DNA of 64,000 nucleotides. It comes from Rhodocollybia butyracea (taxonomy: Eukaryota; Basidiomycota; Agaricomycetes; Agaricales; Omphalotaceae). The notes under the pieces were generated by a model. It saw only the letters and a program-made list of their open reading frames with translations, was not told where the DNA came from and did not search any database. Below are positions 1 to 11,339 of this stretch, one piece after another. Numbering within the stretch: position 1 is the first letter of the stretch; every line of letters starts with the position of its first letter. The translations under genes and the position numbers were made by a program. The stretch is from NCBI GenBank assembly GCA_015501585.1, contig JADNRY010000006.1, positions 1 through 64,000 of the forward strand. The letters are read 5' to 3'.

Positions 1-235
1 TCACTTCTCAATTAGGCAATGAAAACAGCTTTGGCCTCATCCACTGCAAAAGTTTTGAAATTGCCTAATTAAGAAATAAAAGTCTATTGAAATAAAATTG
101 CCTAATATATTTCCAAATGTATCTAACTCTATTAAAAAAACATAAAACCGGTTAAGGTGTTTGAAAACTGCCTTATTTGGTAATAAAAACAGCTTTGACC
201 TCATCCACTGCATAAATGGAAAAATTTCCTAATTT
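1..235. repeat. AT-rich imperfect direct duplication
   Basis: The segment around 21-50 (AAACAGCTTTGGCCTCATCC and following bases) recurs with small changes at 185-212, each copy being preceded by a related AT-rich stretch. I see no ORF in this block. It may be the edge of a repeat that begins left of the window. Confidence 0.5.
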
Positions 236-256
236 AGTAATTTTTTAAATTGGCTT

Positions 257-822
257 GGGTCATGACTTAGGCCAGGTAGGTCATGACCTAGTCCACCCAG
301 GTCATGACCTAGTTCACCCAGGTCATGACCTAAAAAGTAGGTCATGACCTAAAAAAGTAGGTCATGACCTGAATCAGCTAGGTCAGGTAAGTCACATTCT
401 TGCCTGACAACCCAGAACAGGGCACTGTGACTTAGCTTGATCTTGTCATAATCTACAGATATGTAAAAAATCCCAATAATCCCAATATGTTACTACACAT
501 TTCTTGTCATGATTCTATGATATTTCATTCTTGCTTATATTCTCTATCTCACCATCCTCCACTCTCACCCTACACCTCTTAAACTAACTATATATCCCCC
601 TCCTAGACCATAACCTCCTCCTCCTAGACTATACCCTCCCCCTCCTAGACCATCCCCTCCCTCACCTAGACCATGCCCTGCCCCACCTAGGCCATATCCT
701 ATCTCACCCCAGGCCATGACCTACCAACCCCAGGAAAAGACCAACCTGACCTAGGTCATGACCAATTTTTTAGGTCATGACCTAATTCCCAGGTCATGAC
801 CTAAATCCCAAGGTCATGACCT
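257..822. repeat. Phased array of AGGTCATGACCT palindromes
   Basis: The 12-bp perfect palindrome AGGTCATGACCT starts at 278, 299, 320, 339 and 359, with a near copy at 257. It appears again at 772, 791 and 811, with near copies at 711 and 753. Spacing is 19-21 bp, close to two DNA helix turns. Between the clusters, from about 604 to 711, a C-rich variant (CTAGACCAT type) repeats every 20-23 bp, so the whole block keeps one period. This looks like binding-site architecture for a dimeric protein, or a structured repeat inside a transposon end. No gene is recognisable in it. Confidence 0.7.
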
Positions 823-923
823 AGCTGCCCGGGTTTTGCCTAGGTTTTTGGGTCTTTTTAGTAAGGTCAATGTAACAAAAGTGCAGACTAATAAGACCAA
901 ATATGTGGTTGCCTGAAGTGGAC

Positions 924-1024
924 GGTCAGAAGAGAGAGACAAACGGATGCAGAAGCATCCGCTGACTACAGTTTTGTACCTACGTAAGATTACGAGCTTG
1001 GAATGACAAATCCCAAATCCAACA
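924..1024 (+). mobile_element. 3' part of a short LTR-like repeat (partial copy)
   Basis: About 100 bp here, from ACGGTCAGAAGAGAGAGACA to AAATCCAACA, is nearly identical to 1613-1713. A diverged copy lies in both arms of the large inverted repeat (49870-50036 and 52448-52614). The left part of this copy does not match the full-length ones, so I call it truncated or recombined. Confidence 0.55.
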
Positions 1025-1059
1025 TGCCCCCACAAGCGAAGTAATCTGTAACAATCATA

Positions 1060-1320
1060 ACACAGTAAGCCTTCAAAGAGTGAATCATGACATTCTCGTA
1101 GTCAGTGACTCAAAACAGTCTCAATAAGTTGTAGGTGTCCTCATAATTGGTCCTCGGCAACTCGGTCAGTTCCGGGCATCCTCATACTTGACCCTCGGCA
1201 ACTCAAATCAATCCTCGGTTGAGCGGTAGACATTCTCGTAGTCAACAACTCGAATCAAGGTAAATCCAGGAGTAGTAGGGGTTCTCGTAGCCAACAACTC
1301 GAATAGGGGTGTCCAATCAT
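1060..1320. repeat. Degenerate repeats with CAACAACTCGAAT core
   Basis: TTCTCGTAGTCAACAACTCG-like units occur near 1091, 1232 and 1280, mixed with CCTCGGCAACTC units near 1154 and 1194. The reverse complement (TTGTTGACTACGAG) loosely resembles the TTGTTGAGCTATCTCCGAG core of the hairpin arrays found elsewhere in the window, but the stem complementarity seen there is not evident here. Probably internal repeats of a decayed element. Confidence 0.35.
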
Positions 1321-1545
1321 CAATGGACCTCGAAGGTATTTATAATGGACTCCACAGACCAACGACGGTATCACAAGAATGTCGGCATCCAGAAAATACG
1401 GCTGGATAATATTCAAGTGACAAGCAAGTGACGAGCAAGCGACGAGCATGATAGGAGCCTCATCGAGCAGAATAGGGGCTTCATCAAGCGCCCTTCGGCA
1501 GTGGTGTATTGTATACTAGCCCACCAGACAGCTAGGATCCGTTTG

Positions 1546-1713
1546 TGTTGTGATAGGCTCCTGAGGGTAAACAGACAGCAACGAGTGTATTTCCGGTTGT
1601 CCTCTCCGTGACGGTCAGAAGAGAGAGACAAACGGATGCAGAAGCATCCGCTGACTACAGTTTTGTACCTACGTAAGATTACGAGCTTGGAATGACAAAT
1701 CCCAAATCCAACA
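1546..1713 (+). mobile_element. Short solo LTR-like element, 168 bp
   Basis: It starts TGTTGTGATAGG and ends AAATCCAACA, the TG..CA ends of an LTR. A 167-bp relative with the same ends sits in each arm of the large inverted repeat, which supports the boundaries. It contains a perfect small hairpin, GGATGC-AGAA-GCATCC. No clear target duplication is visible (flanks GTTTG and GATCT). No ORF. It could be an LTR of a very small TRIM-type element or a MITE. Confidence 0.55.
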
Positions 1714-1750
1714 GATCTACCATACACGTACCTACATACAGCCACCTACC

Positions 1751-2306
1751 ATGTACCCACCTATCATGCAGCTACCTACCATGACATTCATGACCCTCCA
1801 AGGACAGGTATTGTCAACCAACCGTGATACAGGGGTCCAGCAGGCCATAACCAACGTGATCCGGGAAATCTTCCAAATGCCGCAACGGTTCTCAGTAAGA
1901 TATCGCAGTTCAAAGGATATAACTTTGGGGGGGATCCGCATTGCCTGCTTTATTCGGGCCATGAAACCAACACACAAACCTGTACAGATGAGAACCCATG
2001 TTTTGGGTGGACAGGTATACGTGGTGCACGTGCCAGTGAGTGCTTGCTCTTGAACCTGATTTTTTTGTGTTCCTCATATATGCTTTGGTAGCTTCCAACA
2101 TACATGACGCACATCCCAGCGGGGACCCTAATCAGAGATTTCTGGCAATTTATCATCCAAGGCCAACCCAGGGCGACGTGCGGATTACCACCGATGACAC
2201 GCGGTTTCTCTTGAAGAAGATGTACCCTCAAACGGGTGCTACAGCCGAATTATTCGCATTGGGCGCCGAATTTATCAAGCATTTTGTGATCCCGCAGGAG
2301 GAATAG
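1751..2306 (+). CDS. Possible gene fragment, unknown protein
   Basis: Two adjoining open stretches lie on the plus strand, 1751-2053 and 2040-2306. The first contains IRIACFIRAMKPTHKP and ends near a good donor (GTGAGT at 2036). The second reads GDPNQRFLAIYHPRPTQGDV and ends IPQEE before TAG. The simplest splice (donor 2036, acceptor AG at 2090-2091) does not keep the second frame open, so the exon structure is unresolved. I do not recognise a family. It sits directly downstream of LTR-like debris and may be a transposon-captured or decayed host fragment. Confidence 0.22.
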
Positions 2307-3366
2307 GACAAGGTCGTCGCTTGACCAAGCTTGGGTTGAAATGGCGGTTATACATACAGTGATCCAAGTTTCCTGGACTCAATTTAGGTATGCTAAGCTA
2401 GCGCGAGAAACTTGTTTGCACATCATCAGCAAAAAGGCTAGCTGACGGAACGATGGCTCGACTTGTGAGGGACTCTGGCCGCTCGCGCCAACTTGGAAAA
2501 CTTGGAAAACTAGTAGTATATCAATATCACAGGACACGAGTGAAACAAGTTGTTGATAAATCAATTAATATTACGGTCTTCTCAATAGGCCTGATATAGT
2601 TCTGTCTTGGCTAAATGGCAGTCTTTCAAGGAGATCGAGAGGAGCGGCAACCAAGTGTTCACGTTAAGAGTTGGGGTCTCGTATTTCTCGCCTTCCAAGC
2701 AGGACAAGTTGGTCTGAATTTCAAAGGGTGTTTTGAAAAATTTGTACGGGCAATTTTTGAAAACCCCTAAGAGATAGTTTCTGGGATCTTGGAACATTGA
2801 ACACCTTCAAACTGACAGTGGTGTGTGAATCGATCATCAATGTACAGTTTTGTTCTGCAAATCTTTCTTTGCACAGCTGATCGATTTATCTAATTATATA
2901 GGTGTGAAAGTAAAGTTGGACTTGAGAGCCTATAGATCTTTTTATAGGATCCTCGTATGAATACATCAGAGATTAGGTACGGCGATCACACGCGGCTTTG
3001 ATACCTACCATCTCCATAAATCTCTCACTAACGCGATACCTGGCTTCAGTATCAAGGGCTTTCTTTTTGTGCATGCACTGCAAACATGGACGCATACTCG
3101 GAGTCAAGTTTAGTTTCCAGACGTATCAATCCGCTACGCATTTTCGGAGACATTTCTCGTATCTCTCTCACGAGGGGTTGTGTCAATTCGACGCCATATT
3201 ATGAATGATTATAGCTGATCCATACTCGTGCCGAACGGAGTCCCCACAAGCTCACTAGCAATGATACACATGTAAAAATAACATCCTTGGTCGGGTGGTC
3301 TACTCAAGGTTCTGCCTAAAAGGCAAGATACCACTCAATCATGTCAAGTGGCCCTTTCCCTTCGCC
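2307..3366. other. Intergenic, no gene seen
   Basis: No supported ORF or repeat family recognised. This includes the upstream region of the protease gene; no convincing TATA box was found close to its start codon. Confidence 0.4.
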
Positions 3367-5405
3367 ATGTTCCCCCATCTTCAGCTCAAATCGGCTTTCG
3401 TCATCTCGAGCATCGTTTCGCTATGTTCTGCTGCCATGGTCTTGCAGCACAGCAGAGACAGTGTGCCGGACGGGTTTATCGCTAACGGTCCTGCTCCCGC
3501 TGACGATCCAATCACTATTCGCCTTGCTTTGACATCGAGTAATATGACTGGCCTGGAGCAAAAGCTTTTGAGTATCAGTGATCCAACTAGCGCTGAGTAT
3601 GGGCAATGGCTGACGAAAGAGGAGGTAGGAAATCCCCATGTAGTCAAACGCTTTCTAGTAACCCACCTTCTAGGTCAAAGCCTTTGTTCAACCTAGTGCT
3701 CAGACCGTTGCTGCTGTGTCTGCTTGGGCGACGGCAAACAGCATCACAACAACAACTATATCTCCGAATGAAGAATGGGTCGCCATTACAGTTCCGATTT
3801 CCCAAGCAAACGAATTTCTGGATGCCGAATTCACAGTCTTCACCCACACCTCCTCTAATCGCCAGATCGTCCGAACCTTATCCTTTTCTTTCCCATCCGA
3901 GCTCGTTGGCCATGTCAATACAGCACATCCTACAACAACGTTCACTAATCCGGGTATCGATCCCAGTTCCCAGCTGCACTGGACCTCAATCGGCGATGCC
4001 AAAATCAATCCGGATTGCAATTCCACTATTACTCCAGCTTGTCTAGAAGATCTTTATGGCATTCCTACCACCCCGGCTACCCAAAAATCCAATAAACTCC
4101 AGGTTAATGGTTACGACGGAGAATTCGCTCAGGTTGCTGATCTACAGGTGATCCAATATCGGTTTAGTTCTTTCTTCTATACTCGCTGCTGACATTGAAA
4201 GTGGCAAATAGTCGTTTATATCCCAGTTCCAGCCTCTCGAGAGTCCGACAACTACTTTCGCTCTAGAGACCATTGATGGTGGGGAAAATACTCAGGGTGC
4301 AGCCGATGCAGGCACAGAAGCCAATCTGGATATCCAGTACACCGTTGGTATCGCGTTGGGTGTACCGATTACGTTCTTCTCGAATGGGAACGAAGATTTC
4401 CCTACTGCCGTCTTGGATACAGCTACGTTCCTCGATGGTGTTGATAATCCCCCCCATGCTATGACCTCGTCCTATAGCGATAACGAGTTCCAGTTCACAC
4501 CATCCCTCGCTGTGTAAGTCAGTTCGTGTACCCCTTGTTAACCTCTCTGAGCATGATGACTCAACAGCCAGATTTGCAATGAATACATGGCACTCGGCGC
4601 TCGTGGAATCACAGTAATAAATTCGTCCGGTGACGGCGTATGTTCAATCAACTTGATCTTGCTTTCTTCAACTAACACACGTACTAGGGCGTCCGCGGAC
4701 ACCACGACACCATCAGCCAATGTCCTAACAACACATTTATCCCTACCTTTCCTTCGACATGCCCATTTGTCACCGGCGTTGGAGCAACGATTGGTATAGA
4801 GCCTGAACGAGCTATCAACTTTACTGGTGGCGGATTCAGTAACGTATTCTCTCGACCTTCTTTCCAAGATGCAGCCGTCAAGGAATTCTTGTCGACACTT
4901 CCTCCTAAATTCCCGGGGATATTCAATTCCAATGGACGAGGCTACCCCGACGTGGCAATGCAGGGATGGAACTTTGAGGTCGTAAACGCGGGTGAGGACA
5001 TTCTGCATAAATTAGTCAAGCAACCACGTTAAAACAATTGAACGTTGTTCCTCTCCAGGTGAAGTCGGACTCGTCGGAGGGACCAGCGCATCTGCACCCA
5101 GTTTCGCAAGTGTAGTTGCACTCTTGAATGATCGGCTCGTCGCGGCCGGAAAGCCCGTTCTCGGATTCCTCAATCCTTTCCTCTATTCCACTGCTGGCTC
5201 TAACGCATTCACATCGATCACGATAGGCAAGAACGTCGGGTTTACTTGTCCAAGCAATGCGGTCAGTAGAGCTTTCAGCAGGATAACTGCCAGGACGTAC
5301 TAACACTTGAAATAGACTGCATTCACAGCCATCGAAGGCTGGGACCCGTTGACTGGTCATGGTACCCCGGTGTTCTCCAAATTACTGGCCGCTGTAGGGT
5401 TATAG
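3367..5405 (+). CDS. Sedolisin (peptidase family S53), tripeptidyl-peptidase-like, secreted
   Basis: Exons by my splice model: 3367-3624, 3674-4147, 4212-4513, 4568-4637, 4688-4991, 5059-5261, 5316-5405. All introns are GT..AG and 49-67 bp, the phases agree, and the sum is 1,701 nt (566 aa), a normal length for fungal S53 enzymes. Residues 1-23 form a signal peptide. A pro-kumamolisin activation domain follows (ITIRLALTSSN, SAEYGQWLTKEE). Catalytic motifs are visible: Glu280 and Asp284 in TEANLDIQY, oxyanion-hole Asp367 in NSSGDGG, nucleophile Ser479 in GGTSASAP. The end GWDPLTGHGTP is the usual calcium-site region. By family knowledge it is an acid-active extracellular protease that removes tripeptides or cuts internally. 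Intron 6 has a clear TACTAAC branch site. The gene looks intact. The substrate type (exo or endo) cannot be read from sequence. Confidence 0.93.
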
Positions 5406-6694
5406 TTGTAGAGTAGTCCTGGGCTCATAACCGGCTCATTCTCTTGTCTCGGGAGTGTTTAGTAGTGTTGCTGTTATACCGTCGTCCTGGTTTCTCTTCT
5501 ATTTTGACTGTTCATTGCGATGGTGCGATGGGTGCGATGGGAGTTGATTGATGAGCTTCAAGCGCCGTTAATAAGCGCTCAATCGAGTATCCATACTGGA
5601 TTATGAATTGACCGACTAACCGCTCATCTCGTTACTGTGGCCCCGTTTCTAGACACTTTTATATGTACGTCGAGCTCCGGTGAGTTGAGGCAGGCACGGG
5701 AGAGAGTTATTGGTCTCTTGAATGGTAGCCGTTTAAGCGAATTTGTGCGTAAAGAAACGCTCTCCAGTTTCTGTGTCTACTTAATTTGTCTCAGGCACTG
5801 CTATAAACCAATACCGAGCCCACCGGCCCCTTCACTGTGAATTTTTGTAAATGGACTGTTAGCCTGCTTTGGATCGTTGTTCTCCGCCGTTTGCTTTGCG
5901 GTCCCAGTGGCAATTGTCTACTCGTTCGGTTGGACTTGAACATGTGATTTCCACGCAGAAAGTACCGCCACAATTTCATCGGATCTCGATTCCCACGGAA
6001 TCACTGGCCTCAAGCGGGCGGTAGATTTGTGCGGTTCCGATGGGAAGAATCCTTAAGGAGTGCTTCTAAAAGTTTGCTAGAAGTGCTGCTTTGTTACTCT
6101 GATTGAATGGAGTTATGCTGTTTGCCGCTAACTGACGACACCTTCATCGTTGTGAAGGCCAAGAAGCATTCAGTGATTGCATGAGTAAGTTAACAGCTTG
6201 AGACATCCGCATAGCCTCTGAGGATATGTTGGAGTTGGAATGAGTTATAGAGCTCACAAGTGACGTGGATAGAACCGTTCTTGTGCATAAATACACCTGG
6301 GTGTTCGGGAGTAGGCCTCCATTCCTCATGTTTAATTGTAAGCGCTGCTGATATTGTCCTCAAATAAATAAATGTCTTCTCGCTACAGCACTCATTCCAA
6401 TGTTGTAGAACCACCCTGAACCAGGACATGCTGTTGATTCGGACGTGCGTTTCGTTGCTCAAGGCATTGATGTGCTTCTAAATCTATTTGTACGAATTGG
6501 CTATGATACACCTCGTTGTCGGGGTTCCAAGTTGGCCCGGAAGCTGAATCTGGCGTCTCTGACTCGGGATGAATGGAGAGATGGAAGGCTTCGTGTGGCT
6601 AAGCTCCCTTGTACCGCCCATATATAAATCACCGGTAAATTTTCCCAATACTTCTCGTTACTTGCTTCACCCAAAATTCATTCCTAGCGCATAC
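5406..6694. other. Intergenic, no gene supported
   Basis: A minus-strand open stretch at 6190-6462 has a protein-like middle (GVFMHKNGSIHVTCELYN) but no start, splice or family support, so I leave it unannotated. Nothing else recognised. Confidence 0.35.
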
Positions 6695-7743
6695 ATGTCT
6701 TTTTTTGCCAACGCCTCAAACTTTAGCGTCCACAATACCCGCTTCCAGAACGTATATATACATCCAAATGGCACAGTAGTGTGAGTTGCCAGCCAGGAGC
6801 AAAGTTATTTGGTCTCCCACCCATACTCATCCATTGAAATCGCAGCACGAATGAACCTGTTCCTTTTATGCCCCACGGTTCCGGAAGCGAGTCGACCGAG
6901 AACCACCAAGAGGACGCAGATCCTGATGACATCCCGGGATCTTTCGAGGGCCCACCTCCAGTGTATAACAGGTGAGGATGCGCTACTCCAGCTCAGCGCT
7001 TGAGTTCTACTTACTATAAACGTGCAGCTTTACTCTGTCACGGCCTCACAGTAATAGGTTCCTCAGGTTTGTGAGCGCGTCATCTAGGCATGCACGCCGG
7101 AAAAACTCGTGAGTGATACTTTTACAGCTTCTCTACACAGCTTATCAAAATGAAATAAATAAATAAATAACTTCAGCACGCAGTACTCTCAAGTTCACGA
7201 AGTAACTCAGAGTGGCAGTGTCTCTCCATCCGACCTGAGCCTGATAGCGACAGTGACGTAGCAGCTCCTGCTACTACAGCTGGTAGCTCGAATGCCTCAC
7301 TCCCTGGTAGTGGCGATGATCTGAGACCCCTCGACCCTGTCCGCACTACTCAAGCTTCCGAGGTTGTTACCATAATCCGAAAGCATTCGGATGTCTCCTT
7401 GTCTTGCAAAACCTCTGACTCGGAGGCTGCAGCGTCTACTAAGGAGGACGATTCGTAAGTAATCCCTTCGGGGATTCCCAACTTTTCCGCTCACTCGATG
7501 AACAATACCCTCAGGTGCGCAAAATCCCACTGTGATGACATCGTTGAGCCCGAGTCGGATCCTGAAATACTGTGTGATGAGACGCATGATACTCAAGTAA
7601 CCGGAACTCACTCCGAGCCGCAGCGGGCAGTAGAGAGCGTCCCGATGTCTAACTTTACTATGAACGGGCCTACCTTTTGTAACCGCTCTGGCACCGGCGG
7701 CGATGAGATGCTTATTGGTGACTGGGAGCTGATAGATGATTAG
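6695..7743 (+). CDS. Acidic low-complexity protein of unknown function
   Basis: Splice model: exons 6695-6780, 6846-6971, 7028-7070, 7177-7454, 7515-7743; 762 nt, 253 aa, phases consistent. Exons 1, 2, 4 and 5 are well supported. The third exon is the weakest: the frame only closes if its donor is GTGAGC at 7071, giving a 106-bp intron. The N-terminus (MSFFANASNFSVHNTRFQNV) resembles a short N-terminal segment, hydrophobic/Asn-rich with a strand-turn-strand look, that I recall from many agaricomycete proteins of unknown role. The rest is acidic and Ser/Thr/Pro-rich (DADPDDIPGSFEGPPPVY; PEPDSDSDVAAPATT) and ends DWELIDD. No catalytic domain, signal peptide or membrane segment is seen. It may be an intrinsically disordered intracellular protein. 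Confidence 0.55.
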
Positions 7744-9628
7744 TACTGGTGATTGGGCTCGCCATGTTGCTAGTCAACCTGCAGTCCGCACAGAAACACG
7801 GAAGAGCCAACAGAGGTGCATACATAGGAGCATAAGTTAACGTGTCTACGTATATATGAAAGACTTAATCGACCCAGTTTATCTTACCCAAGTGTACTGA
7901 AGTTACATCAAGTTTTCTGCTTACTGAATCAACGCCACGATATCTAGCTTTGACCGTCCGAGTTTAAGCGGATGACAAATTTTTCCACTTTTCTTCACGC
8001 TCGTCGTCAACTCGTCGTCGTCGCTGCCAGCCTCATAGAACTACCATAGAACTCGTTTCTCATTCCTACCGCTTCAAAAACAGACCGATAGCACGGAGCT
8101 CGAACTCAAAAGAGGCTTGACGACGGGTCAGATAGTCAACCGACGTTAATCCAGCTATGTCTATCTGCGGGCTGTTGCTGTGCAGCTGCATGAAAAGCAT
8201 TTCTGTCGGCATGATATACTCCGGCAGAAAACATCACCTAGTCCAGCTATACACGCCAGACTCAAGAAATGACTAGAAGGCACAGATCTTGTGGGCCATG
8301 TGGAACCAAGCTCGAGAGTTCTAAGTCTAATGACGTTTGGAAAGCATGCTCAATTTGGCTTTAGTGGATAAATAGGTGCGTAAACAGAGCTTTCTCGTCG
8401 AGGACTGAATCACTAACAAGTCGATAGATTCTCGCGCTTTTGCTTCAGGTCAATCTCACCTCCTCGGTGCATTAATCTCTCTTGTTTGTGCCAGACAGCG
8501 TAACGCACAATCCCCTTTCGGTCTATGTCATCTTCAACTCTCCCAAAGTCCCAAATGCAAATACGCCTATTGAGATAAAAGCCCGAAGACTTTTTCAAGA
8601 GCTCATGCGATTCCGAGTCTCCAGCAGCTCCTTGTTATGCGATATGACTGGCCTAATCTTGCTTTTCCAATGAGCGCTATGTATATGAGCACCTAATGAT
8701 CGAGATCCCCTCCTATGGTTGCTACCAACGCAGTAGATTACTGAAGAATCCCGTTCCTCCAAGTCTCACAACGACTAAGACAGGTTCGGAGGCGCAGGCC
8801 CTGGCAACGATAACTACCGCAACTACTTCAATAATCGCAGTCCTCGACTGCCCGACTGCCCGTCCTACCGAGCAAGCAATATTCGTCGTCATCGTCGTTG
8901 TTTGGGCATTAGTACTTAGTACTTAGTACTCAGTATCCGTCGTCTGCTAGCGGAGTATAAGGTAGCCATTTTGAGGGACGGAGCTGGTGTTACACCAAGG
9001 CAATCATGATGCAAGAGTAGGGATCATGGCTGGATGGGATGACCGGGCGATAGAGGAAATCCTCGTTCCCAATTCAGCTGCGGTATGGAGGTATATAAAG
9101 GTCCGACTATACGAGAGCTCCCTGGCTCTAGTCTTCTTCATTTCCTATCCGACGCCTTTGTCCACTCCGATTCCCTATTTTCACAAACTACGGCGGCGCG
9201 ACTGGCCTATTGATGAATATGTAAAAGTCGTTTAAGAAACACGTTTCCCTGTAACTATCACACTTTTTGGTCGCTGCTGAATCACTTACTCAAAGCCGCA
9301 GTAAAGAGAAAATCTAACCTAGCCAGAGAACGCTAATAATCTGAGTTGTTTGAATGTTTAGGTAACAAGGTTCGATAGAAAGCCCTCGTCGTCAGACATG
9401 AGGAATACCACAAGCCGTAGATCAAGTTGCCTGACTTTATTCAGGCTTTTACGACCAGACTCATCGGGCTTTTGTTCAATGCCTATGGTCGGGACCAAGG
9501 AGTATTCTCGGTCTGTAATGTTATATGTTAATTGGTAGTAAATAGGCTCGTCTTCCTCGGTTTTTCACCAAAAGATCTGCTAACTTACATGAGCACAGAT
9601 TCCGAGAAGACCATGTTGGTATTACAAG
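7744..9628. other. Intergenic, no gene supported
   Basis: Contains a good-looking TATA motif (TATATAAA, 9092-9099) with nothing but a very short ORF downstream on the plus strand, and a small AGTACTT tandem repeat near 8911-8930. No gene or transposon recognised. Confidence 0.35.
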
Positions 9629-11155
9629 CTAAGAAACCTCGTCCATAAGATCTATTTTAATTTTCTCCCCGATATTGATCATGAAGCCTCGATGGAAAGC
9701 CAGGTGCCTACCTGGCATAGTATGCACATCCCACTGAGCACCATGTTGAATGACTAACTTGCCCAAGTCCATAGAGAAATGCCATAGTGTCCAGTGCTGC
9801 TTCTCCCCAGACTCGCTGTCAAAGTGGGGTAAGCCGATCCCCCGACTTTTTCCTTGTGCATGCGCAGTCAAGTCTAGAGTATACAGCGAGGAGAGACTGG
9901 GAGCGACCGAAAAACTCATGTCCCCGCCGGCGTGAAGTGTGATGCACACTGGTTGTGGCGTTGCGCCGAGGCTCTTGAGGAGCCATATATGCCCAGTTAG
10001 TTCGGAGCGGTCGTTCAGAGAAATCTCCGAGCATAAGAGCCGAAATGACCAGTTACTGCAGACATAATGACCTCGATGGGTCGGCAAAAGGGGCTTCCCT
10101 GGAGTCCGACAGGATAGGTGGTACAGTTCGAAATGATGGGGCGAAGATTGTTCAATAGATGAAAACCACCGAAGCACATATCCTCCTGGTAAAAATATTG
10201 GATACCACCAGAGGATGTCCTTATTGGCCTGAGTTGGAGACTAGGTTTTAGTAACAAAGGCTGGAAATGAATAAAGCGACGTTACCACTATCTCGAATTC
10301 AGAATGAATGGGAAAAACTGTTTGCGATGGGAGGTGTACAGCTTTCATGCCACTTGGTCTTTGTTTCGTATCACTTTTTACTACAATGGCCCACATAGTG
10401 CCGGCCCAGTGGATCTTACCCGAGAGGGGCAACTTTGGGCAATCACGGACAGAGATAACCCCTAAAGGACTGATACGGAACAACGACACTGTCCTGTAAG
10501 CTGGAAATTAGAGAAAGCTGGGACGCAAAAAAACAAACGGCCTACTTTGAGTACGTAAAACAGAATAGAAGGCAAAAATCAGTATCGTTGTTAAATATTC
10601 TGGTGGCACCGACTCCGAGTTCCGAATCCAAAAATCTAAGACGTGTATCCTCCGGCGCGTCATATCTAAAGATCTCATCCTTGGTCCGGAGGTCGAATAC
10701 ATGTATTGCCTGATCACTGCGGAGAACGAGATAGTGGCCTTGATAAACCTCCGCAACATCTGTGTCCCTCGGAACTATGCCATAGGCAGCCGCATCGATC
10801 GACCAGAACTTTTTGCGGCACAGTTTCGCGGACGGGGTCGTCCAGAGGGTTTCCAGCTGATGATAACGCAGCAAAACGCGTTGCAGATCATCGATGGTCT
10901 GAGAAGCCAGGTCAACGACAGGCAGAAAGTCGTCTTCACAGGATTTATAGGCTGTAACCCAGACATGTCGGTACTTTGTGATTGCTAGGAGGCATTTACA
11001 TGTCTGTACCAGTCGCGTCGAAAGATCAGCCCACATATATGCGGCCGAAAGGTTAACTGGTAACTCACTTTGCGAATTGAAAATATGTCTCCTGGCCGCA
11101 AAAATCTGACGATATTGAACAGAACGTCTTCGGGGAGTTCGACGAGCAGCAACAT
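9629..11155 (-). CDS. F-box protein, paralogue A
   Basis: Minus-strand exons: 11155-11069, 11003-10555, 10493-10286, 10228-9629; 1,344 nt, 447 aa, phases closed. The F-box spans exons 1-2: LPEDVLFNIVRFLRPGDIF, then across the intron TCKCLLAITKYRHVW. The acceptor that keeps the F-box consensus is the CAG just before the ACATGT codons. By family knowledge the F-box binds Skp1 and makes the protein a substrate receptor of an SCF ubiquitin ligase. The roughly 400-residue C-terminal part (ELTGHIWLL, QGKSRGI, GFMINIGEKIKIDLMDE) is shared with the paralogues at 11338-12815, 13395-14923 and 17207-17884; I know no named domain for it. Exon 3 begins VSLFRISPLG, matching the paralogues. It appears intact. 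Confidence 0.82.
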
Positions 11156-11310
11156 GGGTGATAGGAGTAGTAAACTCTGAGCAGCGCGCGCTTCAGCGAT
11201 TAGTCACTTGCGGGGACCACGGTTCGTTACACCGTCGATCGAATCATGATCAGATTGCTTAATGTTTCATCAAGCAAGATCCCAAGTTTCCAAGTATATA
11301 GTGACAGTAT

Positions 11311-11339
11311 AGTTTGGAATACTGACAGTATTCCAAACT
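11311..11339. other. Perfect 13-bp inverted repeat with 3-nt loop
   Basis: AGTTTGGAATACT, GAC, AGTATTCCAAACT: a perfect stem of 13 bp. It overlaps the stop codon of F-box paralogue B and extends into its 3' side. It could form a hairpin at the end of that transcript. The equivalent position of A and C shows no such hairpin. Confidence 0.7.

Noticed and set aside
9092..9099. TATA box suggesting a promoter for a plus-strand gene
   Set aside because: No ORF of meaningful length or splice pattern follows before the F-box A gene on the other strand.
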